A DNA stretch of 64,000 nucleotides from Microvirga arsenatis (GTDB lineage Bacteria; Pseudomonadota; Alphaproteobacteria; Rhizobiales; Beijerinckiaceae): positions 1 through 64,000 of the forward strand of contig NZ_JAAAXJ010000012.1 in the NCBI RefSeq assembly GCF_009910705.1, in the 5' to 3' direction. Within the stretch, counting starts at the first letter, position 1, and each line of letters begins with the position of its first letter. The notes beneath the pieces were generated by a model, which was not told the origin of the DNA, ran no database searches, and was given only the letters and a program-made list of their open reading frames with translations. Positions 32,350 to 41,535 of this stretch are shown in pieces. A program made the position numbers and the translations under genes.

Positions 32350-34730
32350 CGATCCGGATTGAAGAGGGGCGGGTCGCCCGGAATGGGCATGGTCATGGCA
32401 AAGCGCAGGCCCTCCTCATGGAAGTCCATCTTCACTTCCGCCTGCAGCTGCGTGGCCAGCACCCGCTGCAGCAGGCGCGAGCCGAAGCCTTGGCGGGTGG
32501 GCGCATGCACCCTCGGGCCGCCATGCTCGGTCCAGGTGAAGTGAAGCCGCGGGCGCTGACCTTCCTCCTGGTCCACCCGCCAGCGCACCTCCACCTGGCC
32601 GCCGAAGGTGGACAGCGCCCCGTGCTTGGCTGCGTTGGTGGTGAGCTCGTGGATGGCCATGCCCACGGGCACCGCCGCCTCCGAGGGCAGCTCCACATGC
32701 GAGCCCTCGATGAGAACCCGGTTTCTCGCCTCGTCGGCATAGGGGCCGAGCTCGGTCTCGACGAGATCCTCGAGCGAAGCCTTCTGCCAGAGGTCCTCGG
32801 TGAGCAGGTTGTGGGTACGGGCCAGGGAGACGATGCGGCCGACGAAGCCCTGGTAGAACTCGTCGATGCTGGAGGCGGTGCGCGCCGTGGAGCCGACGAT
32901 GGCCTGCACATTGGCCAGCGTGTTCTTCACCCGGTGATGCAGCTCCCGGATGAGAAGCTGCTGGCGTTCCTCGGCCTGCTTGCTCTCCGTGATGTCCTGC
33001 AGGATTCCGGTGGACACGATCGTGCCGTCCTCGGACCTGGTGCTCTGCCCCTGCGAGGCCACCCAGATCATGGCATTGTCGCTGAAGCGCCGGATCCGAT
33101 ACTGGACGCTGTAGGGAAGGCCAGATTCCATGGCGAGCTTTCTGGCCTCGGTCATGCGGGCCAGATCGGCCGGATGAACCCGACTCTTGATCTCGTCCGG
33201 CGAGATCTTGGTTCCCGGAGGAACTCCGAGGATTTCGGCCGCCTGGTCGGATTGGGTGATCAGGTTCGAGGCCGAGTCCCAGCGCCAATTGCCCATCTTC
33301 GCCGCCTGCAGAGCAAGGCGCAGCTGCTCCTCGCTGCGGCGCAGGGCTTCTTCCGTTTCCTTGAGATCGTGGATGTCGACGCTGGTGCCGACCCATCCCT
33401 TGAACTCCCCCGATGGCGTGTGGATGGGCGCTCCCTGAATCAGGTGCCAGCGATACACGCCCTCATGCGACCGGTAGCGCGCCTCTGTCATATAAGGGGT
33501 ATGGTGGGTGACGACCGGCACCAGTTCCTGATGCATCCGAGCCATGTCGTCAGGATGGATGGCGCTCATCCAGCTGTGGCCCAGCGCCTCCTCCGGCGGA
33601 AGACCGGAATACTTCACCCAGCGCTCGTTCGTGTAGATCAGTTCGGTTTTCGGGTTCAGGATCCAGACGAGGGCCGGCAGGGACTCGGCGATCAGGCGGA
33701 ACCGGGCATCGGTCTCGCGCAGCCCGATCTCCGCCCGCGCCTTCTCCACTGCCGTCCAGGTGCGCTCCGCCACGTCCTCCGCCAGGGTCAGGTCATCCGC
33801 CGACCAGGCGCGGGGCTCGGCCGAGTGCATGTAGAGAATGGCGGTGAGCTTCTGGTCCTTGAGCAGGGGCACGGCGAGGGCCGAACGTGCGTTGATGGTG
33901 CTGTAGGCGGCCTGGACCTGGGGGTTGTCGGCGCGCGGATCGTTCCTGATGTCCTCGACGAAGATCGGGTTCCCCTTCTTGAGCTCCGCCATCATGGTGG
34001 GCAGGAAGTCGTAGAGGCGGTAGGCACGGCCTTCGTTGCTGATGGCGCCTCTGGACCATTCCCGTTCCACCAGGATGAGACCGCGCGCTTCGTTCACCTC
34101 GCCATAGCCGGCGCAATCCACCTTGAGGAACTGGCCGAGGCTGCGGGCGGTGGCCTCCATGATCTCGTCGGGATCGTCGAAGCTGCGCAGCTGATCGTTG
34201 AGCTCCAGCAGGAATTTCTGCCGGTGCTGGGCGCGCTGTATCTCTTCCTTGATCTTCTCGCGTTCGGTGATGTCCTGCACGACGCCGAAATGGCCGACGG
34301 GCTTCCCGTCTTCGTAGACGACGCCGCCCTTGACCTGAATTCGCGTCAGGCGCCCGTCGGGCCTGATGATCCGGTGATCGATGTTGAACTGTGTATTCGT
34401 CTTTTCGCCGAAGACGATGGCCTGCCTGACCCGTTCCACGTCGGCAGGGTGGAACAACTGCTCCATCTCCTTGAAGGTCAATTCCGTATCGGACGGCAGG
34501 CCGAGCATTTCCATGAACGTCGCTGTGCCGGTCATCCTGTCCGTTGCATGGTCACGCTCCCAGGCGCTGAGCTTGCCCATCTCCAACGCCATCTGCAGCT
34601 TGCCATTGGCGATCCGGAGCGCCTTTTCCTTCTCGCGAAGGAGTTCCTCCAGTTCGGCAATGCGCTGCTTGTCGGCCGCCCGATCGCGGGCGGCGTTCTC
34701 CGGTTTCCCTGAGTTGCCGTGCTCGGTCAT
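32346..34730 (-). CDS. Multi-PAS/GAF HWE-family sensor histidine kinase
   Basis: A 794-residue soluble kinase from the ATG at 34730. The order is: N-terminal coiled coil (about 15-50), PAS/PAC (about 50-165, ending 'HFGVVQDITEREKIKEE'), GAF (about 175-330), PAS (about 345-470, ending 'WVGTSVDIHDLKE'), PAS (475-600, ending 'STGILQDITESKQAEE'), and an HWE kinase core. The phosphoacceptor His is in 'ELHHRVKNTLANVQAIVGS'; the N box is 'AIHELTTNAAKHGALS'; 'FTWTEHGGP' is the W-x-E motif and 'GFGSRLLQRVL' the G box. No transmembrane segment and no adjacent response regulator. It is coupled by ATGA to the isochorismatase-like gene. Confidence 0.93.
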   Translation of the reverse strand: MTEHGNSGKPENAARDRAADKQRIAELEELLREKEKALRIANGKLQMALEMGKLSAWERDHATDRMTGTATFMEMLGLPSDTELTFKEMEQLFHPADVERVRQAIVFGEKTNTQFNIDHRIIRPDGRLTRIQVKGGVVYEDGKPVGHFGVVQDITEREKIKEEIQRAQHRQKFLLELNDQLRSFDDPDEIMEATARSLGQFLKVDCAGYGEVNEARGLILVEREWSRGAISNEGRAYRLYDFLPTMMAELKKGNPIFVEDIRNDPRADNPQVQAAYSTINARSALAVPLLKDQKLTAILYMHSAEPRAWSADDLTLAEDVAERTWTAVEKARAEIGLRETDARFRLIAESLPALVWILNPKTELIYTNERWVKYSGLPPEEALGHSWMSAIHPDDMARMHQELVPVVTHHTPYMTEARYRSHEGVYRWHLIQGAPIHTPSGEFKGWVGTSVDIHDLKETEEALRRSEEQLRLALQAAKMGNWRWDSASNLITQSDQAAEILGVPPGTKISPDEIKSRVHPADLARMTEARKLAMESGLPYSVQYRIRRFSDNAMIWVASQGQSTRSEDGTIVSTGILQDITESKQAEERQQLLIRELHHRVKNTLANVQAIVGSTARTASSIDEFYQGFVGRIVSLARTHNLLTEDLWQKASLEDLVETELGPYADEARNRVLIEGSHVELPSEAAVPVGMAIHELTTNAAKHGALSTFGGQVEVRWRVDQEEGQRPRLHFTWTEHGGPRVHAPTRQGFGSRLLQRVLATQLQAEVKMDFHEEGLRFAMTMPIPGDPPLFNPDR

Positions 34731-34829
34731 AGACGCGTACTCTCGGACAGCCTTGGCTGCGCCTTCGCGCCTGCTCTGCCGCTTATCCAATATGTGATTT
34801 CCCGTTATAATGGATCATAGGGCTTCATA

Positions 34830-36944
34830 TCAGCTCTGGAATCCCCCGCTGCACTTCAGCGCAAAGGTGTAGGCCAGGGCGACTTCCTCGAGGCGGTCGA
34901 AGCGGCCGGCGGCGCCCGCATGTCCCGCCTCCATGTTGAGCCTGAACAGGATCGGGCCTCCGCCTGTCATCGTGGCCCGCAGCCTCGCCACCCATTTGGC
35001 GGGCTCCCAATAGGTGACGCGCGGGTCCGTGAGGCCGGCCAGCGCGAGGATCGCCGGGTAGCGCTGCGGCCTCACGTTGTCATAGGGCGAATAGGACAGG
35101 ATGGTGCGGAAGGCGGCCTCGTCCGCGGCCGGGTTGCCCCATTCCGGCCATTCCGGCGGGGTGAGGGGCAATTCGCTGTCGAGCATGGTGTTGAGCACGT
35201 CGACGAAGGGCACCTCGGCAATGATCCCTGCGAAGAGGTCCGGCGCCATGTTGGCCACCGCTCCCATGAGCATGCCGCCGGCGCTGCCGCCATGGGCCAC
35301 GATGCGGCCGCGGGAGGTGTAGCGGGCCTCGATCAGCGCCTCGCCGCAGGCGATGAAATCGGTGAAGGTGTTGGTCTTCCTCTCGCGCTTTCCGTCCATG
35401 TACCAGCGCCAGCCCTTCTCCGTGCCGCCGCGGATATGGGCGATGGCATAGACGAAGCCCCGGTCGACGAGGGAGAGGATGCCCGTGCGAAAGCTCGCCG
35501 GCATGGAGATGCCGTAGGAGCCGTAGCCGTAGAGCAGGCAGGGGGCGGAACCGTCGAGGGCGACCTCGCGCCGGTGGACGAGGGAGATCGGAACCTGCTC
35601 CCCGTCGGGGGCCGTGGCGAACAGGCGGCGGATGACGTAATCGGCCGGGTTGTGGCCGCTCGGCACCTCCTGGCGCTTGCGCAGGGTGCGCTCCCCGGTG
35701 CGCAGGTTGTAGTCGACCGTCTCGCTCGGCGTGGTCATCGACGAGTAATGGTAGCGGATCACGTCCGTGTCGAACTCGTAGCCGGCCGAGAAGCCCAGCG
35801 AATAGGCTTCCTCGTCGAAGGCGACGGTCTCCTCGCGACCGGTCGCGAAGTCGCGCACCACGATGCGCGGGTTCGCGTCCTCCCGCTCGAGGCGGACGAG
35901 ATAGCGGGCCAGCGCCACATGGGACAGGATCATCGTGCCGGGCCGGTAGGGCACCAGGTCCCGCCAATGGGCGCGCCCCGGCGACGAGACCGGAGCCGTC
36001 ACGATCTTGAAGTCCTCCGCGCCGTCCGCGTTGGTGAGGATCACGAGATGATCGCCGTGGTGCTCCACGTCGTATTTGAGCTGCGGCGTGCGCGGCTCCA
36101 CGACCCGCGGCGCGGCGGAGGCATCCGCGCGGTCGATGAGCCAGATCTCGGAGGTTTCGTGATCGCTCGCCTCGATCAGCACGAAGGCATCCGACTGGGT
36201 GACGCCGAGCTTCACGAAGAACCCGGGATCCTTCTCCTCGTAGACGATCCGATCCTGCTCGGGGCCGGTGCCGAGGAGGTGGCGCTTGACCCGCACCGGG
36301 CGGTGATTCTCGTCGAGCTCCACGTAATAGAAGCCCGAGGAATCGTTGAGCCAAACGGCGCCCCCGGAGGTCTGGGGGACGGCATCGGGAAGGTCCTCGC
36401 CGGTTTCCAGGTTGCGCAGCCGGATCGTGAAGTATTCGGAGCCCTTGATGTCGACCCCCCAGGCCAGCAGCCGGTGGTCGGGGGAATGGTCGACGCCTCC
36501 CAGGTCGAAGAAGGGATGACCATCGGCCTCCCTGTCGCCGTCGAGCATGATCACCTCGGAGCCGCCCTCGCGCGGCTGGCGGCAGACCAGGGGGTGCTGG
36601 CCGCCCTCTCGATAACGGGTGAAATAGGCGAAGGGCCCGTCCGGCTCGGGAACGGTGGCATCGTCCTCCTTGATGCGCCCGCGCATCTCGGCCACGAGCC
36701 GCGCCTGGAACTCCTCCGTTCCGGCGAAGGCCGCGGCGGCATAGGCATTCTCCCGCTCGAGGCAGGCGCGGATCTCCGGATCGAGCGCGGAGGGGTCCTT
36801 CAGGACCTCCTTCCAGTTCTCCGCCTTCAGCCAGGCGAACTCGTCCTGCACCCGGGTCCCGTGCACCTCGAAGCTGTGGGAACGCATCGGAACGGACGGA
36901 GGCGACGGCAGGGGCGAGGAGGGGAGGCGCTCGGGCTTCATCAA
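34830..36944 (-). CDS. ptrB: Oligopeptidase B (prolyl oligopeptidase family)
   Basis: A 704-residue serine peptidase. The N-terminal two thirds form the seven-bladed propeller ('GVDHSPDHRLLAWGVDIKGSE', 'SGGAVWLNDSSGFYYVELDE'); the C-terminal third is the hydrolase domain with the nucleophile in 'IVAHGGSAGGMLMGAV', the acid in 'LAGLTDPRVTYWEPAKW', and the His in 'NMEAGHAGAAGRFD'. Members cleave short peptides after Arg and Lys. There is no signal peptide, so it is cytoplasmic or periplasmic only by unusual routes. It is transcribed away from mucR. Confidence 0.95.
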   Translation of the reverse strand: MMKPERLPSSPLPSPPSVPMRSHSFEVHGTRVQDEFAWLKAENWKEVLKDPSALDPEIRACLERENAYAAAAFAGTEEFQARLVAEMRGRIKEDDATVPEPDGPFAYFTRYREGGQHPLVCRQPREGGSEVIMLDGDREADGHPFFDLGGVDHSPDHRLLAWGVDIKGSEYFTIRLRNLETGEDLPDAVPQTSGGAVWLNDSSGFYYVELDENHRPVRVKRHLLGTGPEQDRIVYEEKDPGFFVKLGVTQSDAFVLIEASDHETSEIWLIDRADASAAPRVVEPRTPQLKYDVEHHGDHLVILTNADGAEDFKIVTAPVSSPGRAHWRDLVPYRPGTMILSHVALARYLVRLEREDANPRIVVRDFATGREETVAFDEEAYSLGFSAGYEFDTDVIRYHYSSMTTPSETVDYNLRTGERTLRKRQEVPSGHNPADYVIRRLFATAPDGEQVPISLVHRREVALDGSAPCLLYGYGSYGISMPASFRTGILSLVDRGFVYAIAHIRGGTEKGWRWYMDGKRERKTNTFTDFIACGEALIEARYTSRGRIVAHGGSAGGMLMGAVANMAPDLFAGIIAEVPFVDVLNTMLDSELPLTPPEWPEWGNPAADEAAFRTILSYSPYDNVRPQRYPAILALAGLTDPRVTYWEPAKWVARLRATMTGGGPILFRLNMEAGHAGAAGRFDRLEEVALAYTFALKCSGGFQS

Positions 36945-37362
36945 ATCATCCGGTGGGAAGGGCGGGAGGGATTATGCACAGATAACTCGGATTTCCCACG
37001 GCGGGTCCGTCAGGCGATTCAGGGATGCCTTAGCGTCCTCTACAGGAGCCATTCTAGTTACTTCTTCTGGGTGGAGCGATGAAATTCACGTGATGAAAGC
37101 GTTAACCTGTGACGCGAGGCATTAACTTTTAGATGACGGATTATTGCATAATGAAAGTCGATACGAAGTTTTCCAAAGTTTTCCCTGTGAACATCTTGCA
37201 ATACGGCTCAATTTGACATACTTGAGCGAACGAGCACGATTTCTGTGCAAGTACGGTGCGGTTCTCACAAGAGGCAAGCATTGCCTCAGACGAGAATGCT
37301 CAAATGTAGGTTGAAATGCTTTCTTTGAGCTGTCTTGGGAGCCGGAAAGGAAGATAATCAAA
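36945..37362 (+). promoter_or_regulatory. AT-rich upstream region of mucR
   Basis: The 418 bases between ptrB and mucR contain no gene. From about 37060 to 37350 the DNA is markedly more AT-rich than the rest of the window, with repeated TTAAC (37093 and 37123 areas), TTTTCC and T-A steps. TTGACA at 37213-37218 is a possible -35 box with a poor -10. MucR/Ros proteins bind AT-rich DNA with T-A steps and repress their own genes, so autoregulation here is a reasonable inference. AAGGAAG precedes the ATG by nine bases. Confidence 0.5.
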
Positions 37363-37797
37363 ATGAGCGACAACATCGCTGCTTCAAACTACATTGAACT
37401 GGCCGCAGACATCGTTTCTGCTTACGTCAGCAACAACTCGGTTCCCTCGTCCGATCTGCCGACCCTGATCAACGAGGTTCATTCGGCTCTTCTGCGTGTC
37501 GGGGGCGGCACGGTGGAAGCTCCGGTCGAGGCGCCCAAGCCGGCCATCCCGGTGAAGAAGTCGGTGACCCCGGACTACATCGTCTGCCTCGAGGACGGGA
37601 AGAAGTTCAAGTCGCTGAAGCGCCACCTGCGCACGCAGTACAACATGACTCCCGAGCAGTACCGCGAGAAGTGGGGCCTGCCCGTCGACTATCCGATGGT
37701 CGCCCCGAACTACGCCAAGGCTCGCTCGGAGCTCGCCAAGGAGATGGGCCTCGGCCAGCAGCGCCGGAAGCGCCGCTCCTCGCGCGCAGCCAGCTAA
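37363..37797 (+). CDS. mucR: MucR/Ros-family transcriptional regulator
   Basis: A 144-residue regulator. Residues 1-50 are the N-terminal oligomerisation region, then a Pro/Ala linker with a Lys-Lys (64-67), and the Ros-type DNA-binding domain (68-135: '[20 protein letters not shown]', '[13 protein letters not shown]', '[17 protein letters not shown]'). In canonical Ros the zinc ligands are C-x2-C-x9-H-x3/4-H; here Cys75 and His88 remain, but the second Cys is Asp78 and the distal His positions are Gln92 and Tyr93. Zinc-free Ros domains are known in Mesorhizobium, so the fold can persist. MucR acts as an H-NS-like repressor of exopolysaccharide, motility and cell-cycle genes. A terminator follows. 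Confidence 0.94.
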   Translation: MSDNIAASNYIELAADIVSAYVSNNSVPSSDLPTLINEVHSALLRVGGGTVEAPVEAPKPAIPVKKSVTPDYIVCLEDGKKFKSLKRHLRTQYNMTPEQYREKWGLPVDYPMVAPNYAKARSELAKEMGLGQQRRKRRSSRAAS

Positions 37798-37914
37798 CGC
37801 CTTTTTCGGGCGCAGCGGATCCGCTTAGCCGTCGAGCGACGCGGCGCACCAAAGACGAGGGCCGATTCCATGCCCGTGGAAATGGCTCCGAGCACGGCGT
37901 CCATCTTTGAAATC

Positions 37915-37937
37915 AGCCGCCCCAGGGCGGCTTTTTT
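37915..37937. terminator. Rho-independent terminator after mucR
   Basis: AGCCGCC and GGCGGCT (37915-37921 and 37926-37932) form a tight hairpin followed by six T. It lies 118 bases beyond the mucR stop and ends at the stop of the convergent GlxA-type gene. Confidence 0.8.
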
Positions 37938-38926
37938 CATGAGGGTGCCGTGCCTGCGCCGGTCAGCGGCTCACGCGCGAAACGACTTCTGTAGGCGGCC
38001 GGGCTGGTGCCGAGCCGCGTCCTGAAATGGTGGCGCAGGGCCGCCGCCGAGCCGAAGCCGGTGGCGCCGGCAATGTCCTCGACCGAGTGGCGCGTGGTTT
38101 CCAGCAATTCGCGGGCGCGGATCAGGCGTTCGGCGAGCAGCCATTCTCCCGGCGGCAGCCCCGTCGCCGCCTTGAAGCGGCGGAGGAACGTGCGCGTGCT
38201 CATGCCGGCTTCAGCCGCGAGCGCGGCGATCGGCTGCTCCTGCGCGAGCCGCGCCCGCATGCGGTCGAACAGGGGCGCGAAGCGAGCGCCTTCCCGGGCG
38301 GGCGGAACGGGGCGTTCGACGAACTGGGCCTGCCCGCCCTCGCGATGAGGCGGCACGACCAGGCGGCGGGCGAGCCGGTTGGCGATCTCGGGTCCGAAAT
38401 CCGCCCGCACCACATGCAGGCACAGATCGATCCCCGCCGCGCTGCCGGCGGATGTGAGCAGCCGGCCCTCGTCCACGTAGAGAACATCGGGCTCCACCCT
38501 GATGTCGGGATAGGCCTGCGAAAGCTGCTCCACGTAATGCCAGTGGGTCGTCGCCCGCCTGCCCGACAGGAGCCCCGTGGCGGCAAGCGCGAAGACGCCG
38601 GAACAGATGGACATGAGGCGAGCGCCCCGTGCATGGGCCTGCCTGAGAGCCTCCACGAGAACCGGCGGGACCGGCTCGGCGAAGGCTCCGCGCCAGCCGG
38701 GGATCACGATCGTGTCCGCCTGCTCCAGCAGCTCCAGGCCGCCATCGGCCATGATCCGGAAGCCGCCGGTGGCGCGCAGGGGGCCGGGCTCGACGGCGCA
38801 AACGGCGAAGCGATACCAGTCCGGGCCCATCTCCGGCCGGGGCAGGCCGAAGATCTCGACCGCGATTCCGAACTCGAATGTGCTGAGGCGGTCATAGGCA
38901 AGGGCGACGACGAGGCGGTTTGGCAT
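37937..38926 (-). CDS. GlxA/FtrA-type AraC-family transcriptional regulator
   Basis: A 329-residue protein from ATG 38926. The N-terminal half is a DJ-1/PfpI-like amidotransferase fold: 'VVALAYDRLSTFEFGIAVEI', 'DTIVIPGW', 'ARLMSICSGVFALAATGLLSG' with the elbow Cys, 'ATTHWHY', 'SAGSAAGIDLCLHVV'. The C-terminal 100 residues hold two AraC helix-turn-helix motifs ('AEAGMSTRTFLRRFKAATG' and 'EDIAGATGFGSAAALRHHFR'). It is the FtrA/GlxA pattern. It is divergent from the rhodanese gene across 88 bases; a pair of this kind occurs in many Proteobacteria, which suggests that it controls the rhodanese. Confidence 0.93.
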   Translation of the reverse strand: MPNRLVVALAYDRLSTFEFGIAVEIFGLPRPEMGPDWYRFAVCAVEPGPLRATGGFRIMADGGLELLEQADTIVIPGWRGAFAEPVPPVLVEALRQAHARGARLMSICSGVFALAATGLLSGRRATTHWHYVEQLSQAYPDIRVEPDVLYVDEGRLLTSAGSAAGIDLCLHVVRADFGPEIANRLARRLVVPPHREGGQAQFVERPVPPAREGARFAPLFDRMRARLAQEQPIAALAAEAGMSTRTFLRRFKAATGLPPGEWLLAERLIRARELLETTRHSVEDIAGATGFGSAAALRHHFRTRLGTSPAAYRSRFAREPLTGAGTAPS

Positions 38927-39014
38927 GATGTTTACGCGTGTTGGCAAAAGCGCCGCTTTCGACAATGACGGCTTCACGGAATTCTGGCGACGGCTTTTCC
39001 ACAAGGAGGTTCTC

Positions 39015-39449
39015 ATGCCAGCCAGTTCCGTTGCCGCGATTCCCGCCGCGCCCTCGTCCCGGGCTGCGGATCATTTCGCAGCCCGCCTCGCGCTCGAGAC
39101 GGATTGCGCCGACGTTCACGACGCGCTTCTCGGCGGCGCCGCGGATTTCGTGCTGCTCGACGTACGCGGGCCCAACGCCTATGCGCGCGGCCATGTGCCG
39201 GGCGCGCTCAACCTTCCGCACCGGGAGATCACCCCCGAGCGCATGGCAGCCTGGCCGGGCGCCACGCTGTTCGTGGTGTATTGCGCGGGACCCCATTGCA
39301 ACGGGGCCGACCGGGCGGCCCTGCGGCTGGCGCAGCACGGGCGTCCGGTGAAGCTGATGCTCGGCGGCATGACGGGATGGGCCGACGAGGGCTTCCCCTT
39401 CGCGGAAGGCGCGGAGCCCGGAACGCTGCAGGTCTCCTCGGCCGCCTGA
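39015..39449 (+). CDS. Rhodanese-like sulfurtransferase
   Basis: A 144-residue single-domain rhodanese from ATG 39015, with AAGGAGG five bases upstream. The active loop is 'VVYCAGPHCNGADRAA' with the catalytic Cys90 and a second Cys95; 'FVLLDVRGPNAYARGHVPGALNLPH' is the conserved CDC25-like segment. It could move sulfane sulfur from thiosulfate or a persulfide to a thiol acceptor. Its divergent neighbour is the GlxA-type regulator. A GC hairpin (39461-39482) follows without a T-run. Confidence 0.92.
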   Translation: MPASSVAAIPAAPSSRAADHFAARLALETDCADVHDALLGGAADFVLLDVRGPNAYARGHVPGALNLPHREITPERMAAWPGATLFVVYCAGPHCNGADRAALRLAQHGRPVKLMLGGMTGWADEGFPFAEGAEPGTLQVSSAA

Positions 39450-39634
39450 CAGGGCATCCTCCCCCGCCGCAAAGGGCGGGGGACCATTGCGGCCATTGTG
39501 GGGGCGCTGGCGGCGAATCCGGACTTATCCTCAGTGTTATCAACAGTTTTGAATCGCGTTGACTTCTAGGAATATGCCCCCAGTATCGAGGGTGGAAGGG
39601 TGCTCCTTCCTTCGTTTATTTATAGGAACAAAAC

Positions 39635-40600
39635 ATGAACATTGAAGACGGCGATGCGGTTCATCAAAGTATTGCCGCCCCTCGGATTTCAGCCCGGAAG
39701 GAGAAGGCGAAGAGGCCTGCTGCCCCTGGCGCGCGTCGCAGCGCCGGGAATCGGAACGCTGCGGGAGGCGATTCCCTGGACCGCGAGGAGCGGCGGCTTC
39801 TCGCCCTGCTCGCTCAGCCGGAGACCCGCGCCTTCATCGATCCCACGGATTCGTCGAGCGTGCTCATCCACAGGCGCCGGGCCGGCGTCTCGGTCGGGGC
39901 GGGGCGGTTTGCCCTCGCCACGGCGGAAGCCCTGGTGAGGCAGGATCTCGCCCGCTGGGAGCAGGGTTCGTCGGGGCGGCGGGTCCTTGTGCCGACGACG
40001 GCCGGGGAGGCGCATCTGCGCCGCCTCGCAGCGCCCGAGAGGGACCTCGCCTTCCTCCACCAGCATCATGACCTCGGCGTGGCGCAGATCGAGACGGAGA
40101 CGGGGCCGTCGCGCGTGCGCGTCGATGCGGAGGAGAGCCCGCTCGACTGGCTGCGCCGCCGCAAGGACCGCAACGGCGAGCCGATGATCGACGAGGCTTC
40201 CTACCAGGCAGGCGAGCGGCTTCGCACCGACATCATGCTGGCGGGCCTCCTGCCCGGGGTCACCGCGCGCTGGGATGCCATGCCGAGGAGCAGCGGTCCG
40301 GCCTCTCCGGGCGAGGCCACGGAGCGCATGATCGCCGCCCGCCAGCGGCTGCGCCATGCCTTCGACGCCATCGGCGGGGATTTCAGCGACCTGCTCCTGG
40401 ATCTCTGCGGCTTCCTGAAGGGGCTTGAGCAGATCGAGCGGGAGCGGCAATGGCCGCCGCGCTCCGCCAAGGTCGTGGTGCGCCTCGCCCTCGGGCGCCT
40501 GGCCGAGCATTACGGCATCGAGGCGGCGGCGCGCGGCCCCGCCGCCTCGCGCGGCATCCGAACCTGGCAGGCGGTGGTGATCGAGGGCGGGCGGATGTGA
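39635..40600 (+). CDS. DUF6456 domain protein
   Basis: A 321-residue protein. The N-terminal 50 residues are basic and probably disordered. Residues 50-140 look like a winged-helix ('EERRLLALLAQPETRAFID', 'AEALVRQDLARWEQGSSGRRVLVPTTAGEAHLRR'). The C-terminal part holds 'ESPLDWLRRRKDRNGEPMID', 'YQAGERLRTDIMLAGLLPGVTARWDAM', 'LLDLCGFLKGLEQIERERQWPPRSAKVVVRLALGRLAEHYG', which I recognise as DUF6456, an alphaproteobacterial domain suspected to bind DNA. TTGACT (39559 area) is a possible -35 box upstream, and AGGA precedes the ATG. Confidence 0.85.
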   Translation: MNIEDGDAVHQSIAAPRISARKEKAKRPAAPGARRSAGNRNAAGGDSLDREERRLLALLAQPETRAFIDPTDSSSVLIHRRRAGVSVGAGRFALATAEALVRQDLARWEQGSSGRRVLVPTTAGEAHLRRLAAPERDLAFLHQHHDLGVAQIETETGPSRVRVDAEESPLDWLRRRKDRNGEPMIDEASYQAGERLRTDIMLAGLLPGVTARWDAMPRSSGPASPGEATERMIAARQRLRHAFDAIGGDFSDLLLDLCGFLKGLEQIERERQWPPRSAKVVVRLALGRLAEHYGIEAAARGPAASRGIRTWQAVVIEGGRM

Positions 40601-40604
40601 GGAC

Positions 40605-40715
40605 GAAGTTCTCGATCCTTCTTCGTCATGGCCGGGCCCGTCCCGGCCATCTCGACTGGAGGAGCGATAAGCCACGCAGATCGGGATCACCGGCGCAAGG
40701 CCGGGGATGACGTGA
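40605..40715. repeat. Intergenic hairpin repeats
   Basis: ATGGCCGGG/CCCGGCCAT (40628-40636 and 40642-40650) is a perfect hairpin, followed by 'gatcgggatcaccggcgcaaggccggggatgacg' (40679-40712). Both are common repeat motifs of this genome and lie between convergent genes. Confidence 0.65.
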
Positions 40716-40723
40716 GAGATGGA

Positions 40724-41152
40724 TCAGGACGCGGCCAGCGCCATCTGCGCATCGCGGCGGATGCGCTCGACCATGGATCTGACGCCGTTCGAGCGTTGCG
40801 GCGTCAGATGCTCCTGCAGGCCGAGTTCCTTGAACAGCGCCAGCGCGTCGGTGGAGAGGGCCTCCGACGCCGTCTTGCCGTTGTAGAGCGAGATCAGGAG
40901 CGCCACGAGCCCGCGCACGATATGAGCGTCGCTGTCGCCGCGAAGATGCAGCACCGGCCTGCCGCCGGCGGAGTCGAGATCGGTCGTCAGCCAGACCTGG
41001 CTGGCGCAGCCCTGAACCTTGTTGGCGTCGGTATGCGCCTCGTCGGGCAGCGGCTCCATCATCCGGCCGAGTTCGATGAGGTAGCGGTAGCGCTCCTCCC
41101 ACTCGTCCAGCAGTTCGAAATTGGAGATGATCTCGTCGATCGTCGGCAGCAT
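40724..41152 (-). CDS. sufE: SufE-family sulfur acceptor protein
   Basis: A 142-residue protein from ATG 41152 (MLPTIDEIISNFELLDEWEE); an in-frame ATG 27 bases up is possible. The active Cys49 is in 'NKVQGCASQVWL', and 'GDSDAHIVRGLVALLISLYNGKT' is the conserved second half. SufE accepts persulfide from the cysteine desulfurase SufS for iron-sulfur cluster assembly. No other suf gene is close, which is common in Hyphomicrobiales, where sufE is often detached. It probably shares a transcript with the DUF5330-like gene upstream (gap 68 bases). Confidence 0.94.
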   Translation of the reverse strand: MLPTIDEIISNFELLDEWEERYRYLIELGRMMEPLPDEAHTDANKVQGCASQVWLTTDLDSAGGRPVLHLRGDSDAHIVRGLVALLISLYNGKTASEALSTDALALFKELGLQEHLTPQRSNGVRSMVERIRRDAQMALAAS

Positions 41153-41220
41153 GGAAAACCTGTGGTGTCTGCCGGTCATATAGCCATCCCGCGGCCTTTT
41201 GGCGACGGGAGGGGCGGAAA

Positions 41221-41535
41221 TTACGTGCGCGGCTTGGACGCGCGGTCCTCGGGGCGCAGGGTGTCTGCGGGTTTCGCCGGACCGGCGGCGGGGAAGCCGG
41301 AAGTGGCGAGGATCTTGTCGACCACCGCCTGCTTGGCGCCCTCGGGCAGCGCCTTCCAGACCGTCTCGAGATGGCCGGATCCCTCCGTCGCCGGCGCTGC
41401 GGGAGCCGGAGCGGGCTCGCCCTTCTTCGGCGTGAAGAGGGACTCGATCGCCGCCGTGCCTTCGCCCTGCTGGCGGACCGGGGAGTAGTAGAAGATGACG
41501 CCGACGATGAGGATGAAACGCAGGATCGAAAACAT
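41221..41535 (-). CDS. Small membrane-anchored protein, DUF5330-like
   Basis: A 104-residue protein from ATG 41535. An N-terminal helix (MFSILRFILIVGVIFYYSPV) precedes a linker rich in Ala, Pro and Glu and a conserved helical segment 'LETVWKALPEGAKQAVVDKI'. The combination resembles DUF5330 proteins, which often lie next to sufE in this order. Function unknown. It is probably anchored in the inner membrane. Confidence 0.75.
   Translation of the reverse strand: MFSILRFILIVGVIFYYSPVRQQGEGTAAIESLFTPKKGEPAPAPAAPATEGSGHLETVWKALPEGAKQAVVDKILATSGFPAAGPAKPADTLRPEDRASKPRT

Noticed and set aside
32418..37082. Two forward frames of over 700 codons over the HWE kinase and oligopeptidase B genes
   Set aside because: Both are antisense to well-defined genes and lack domains or ribosome sites.
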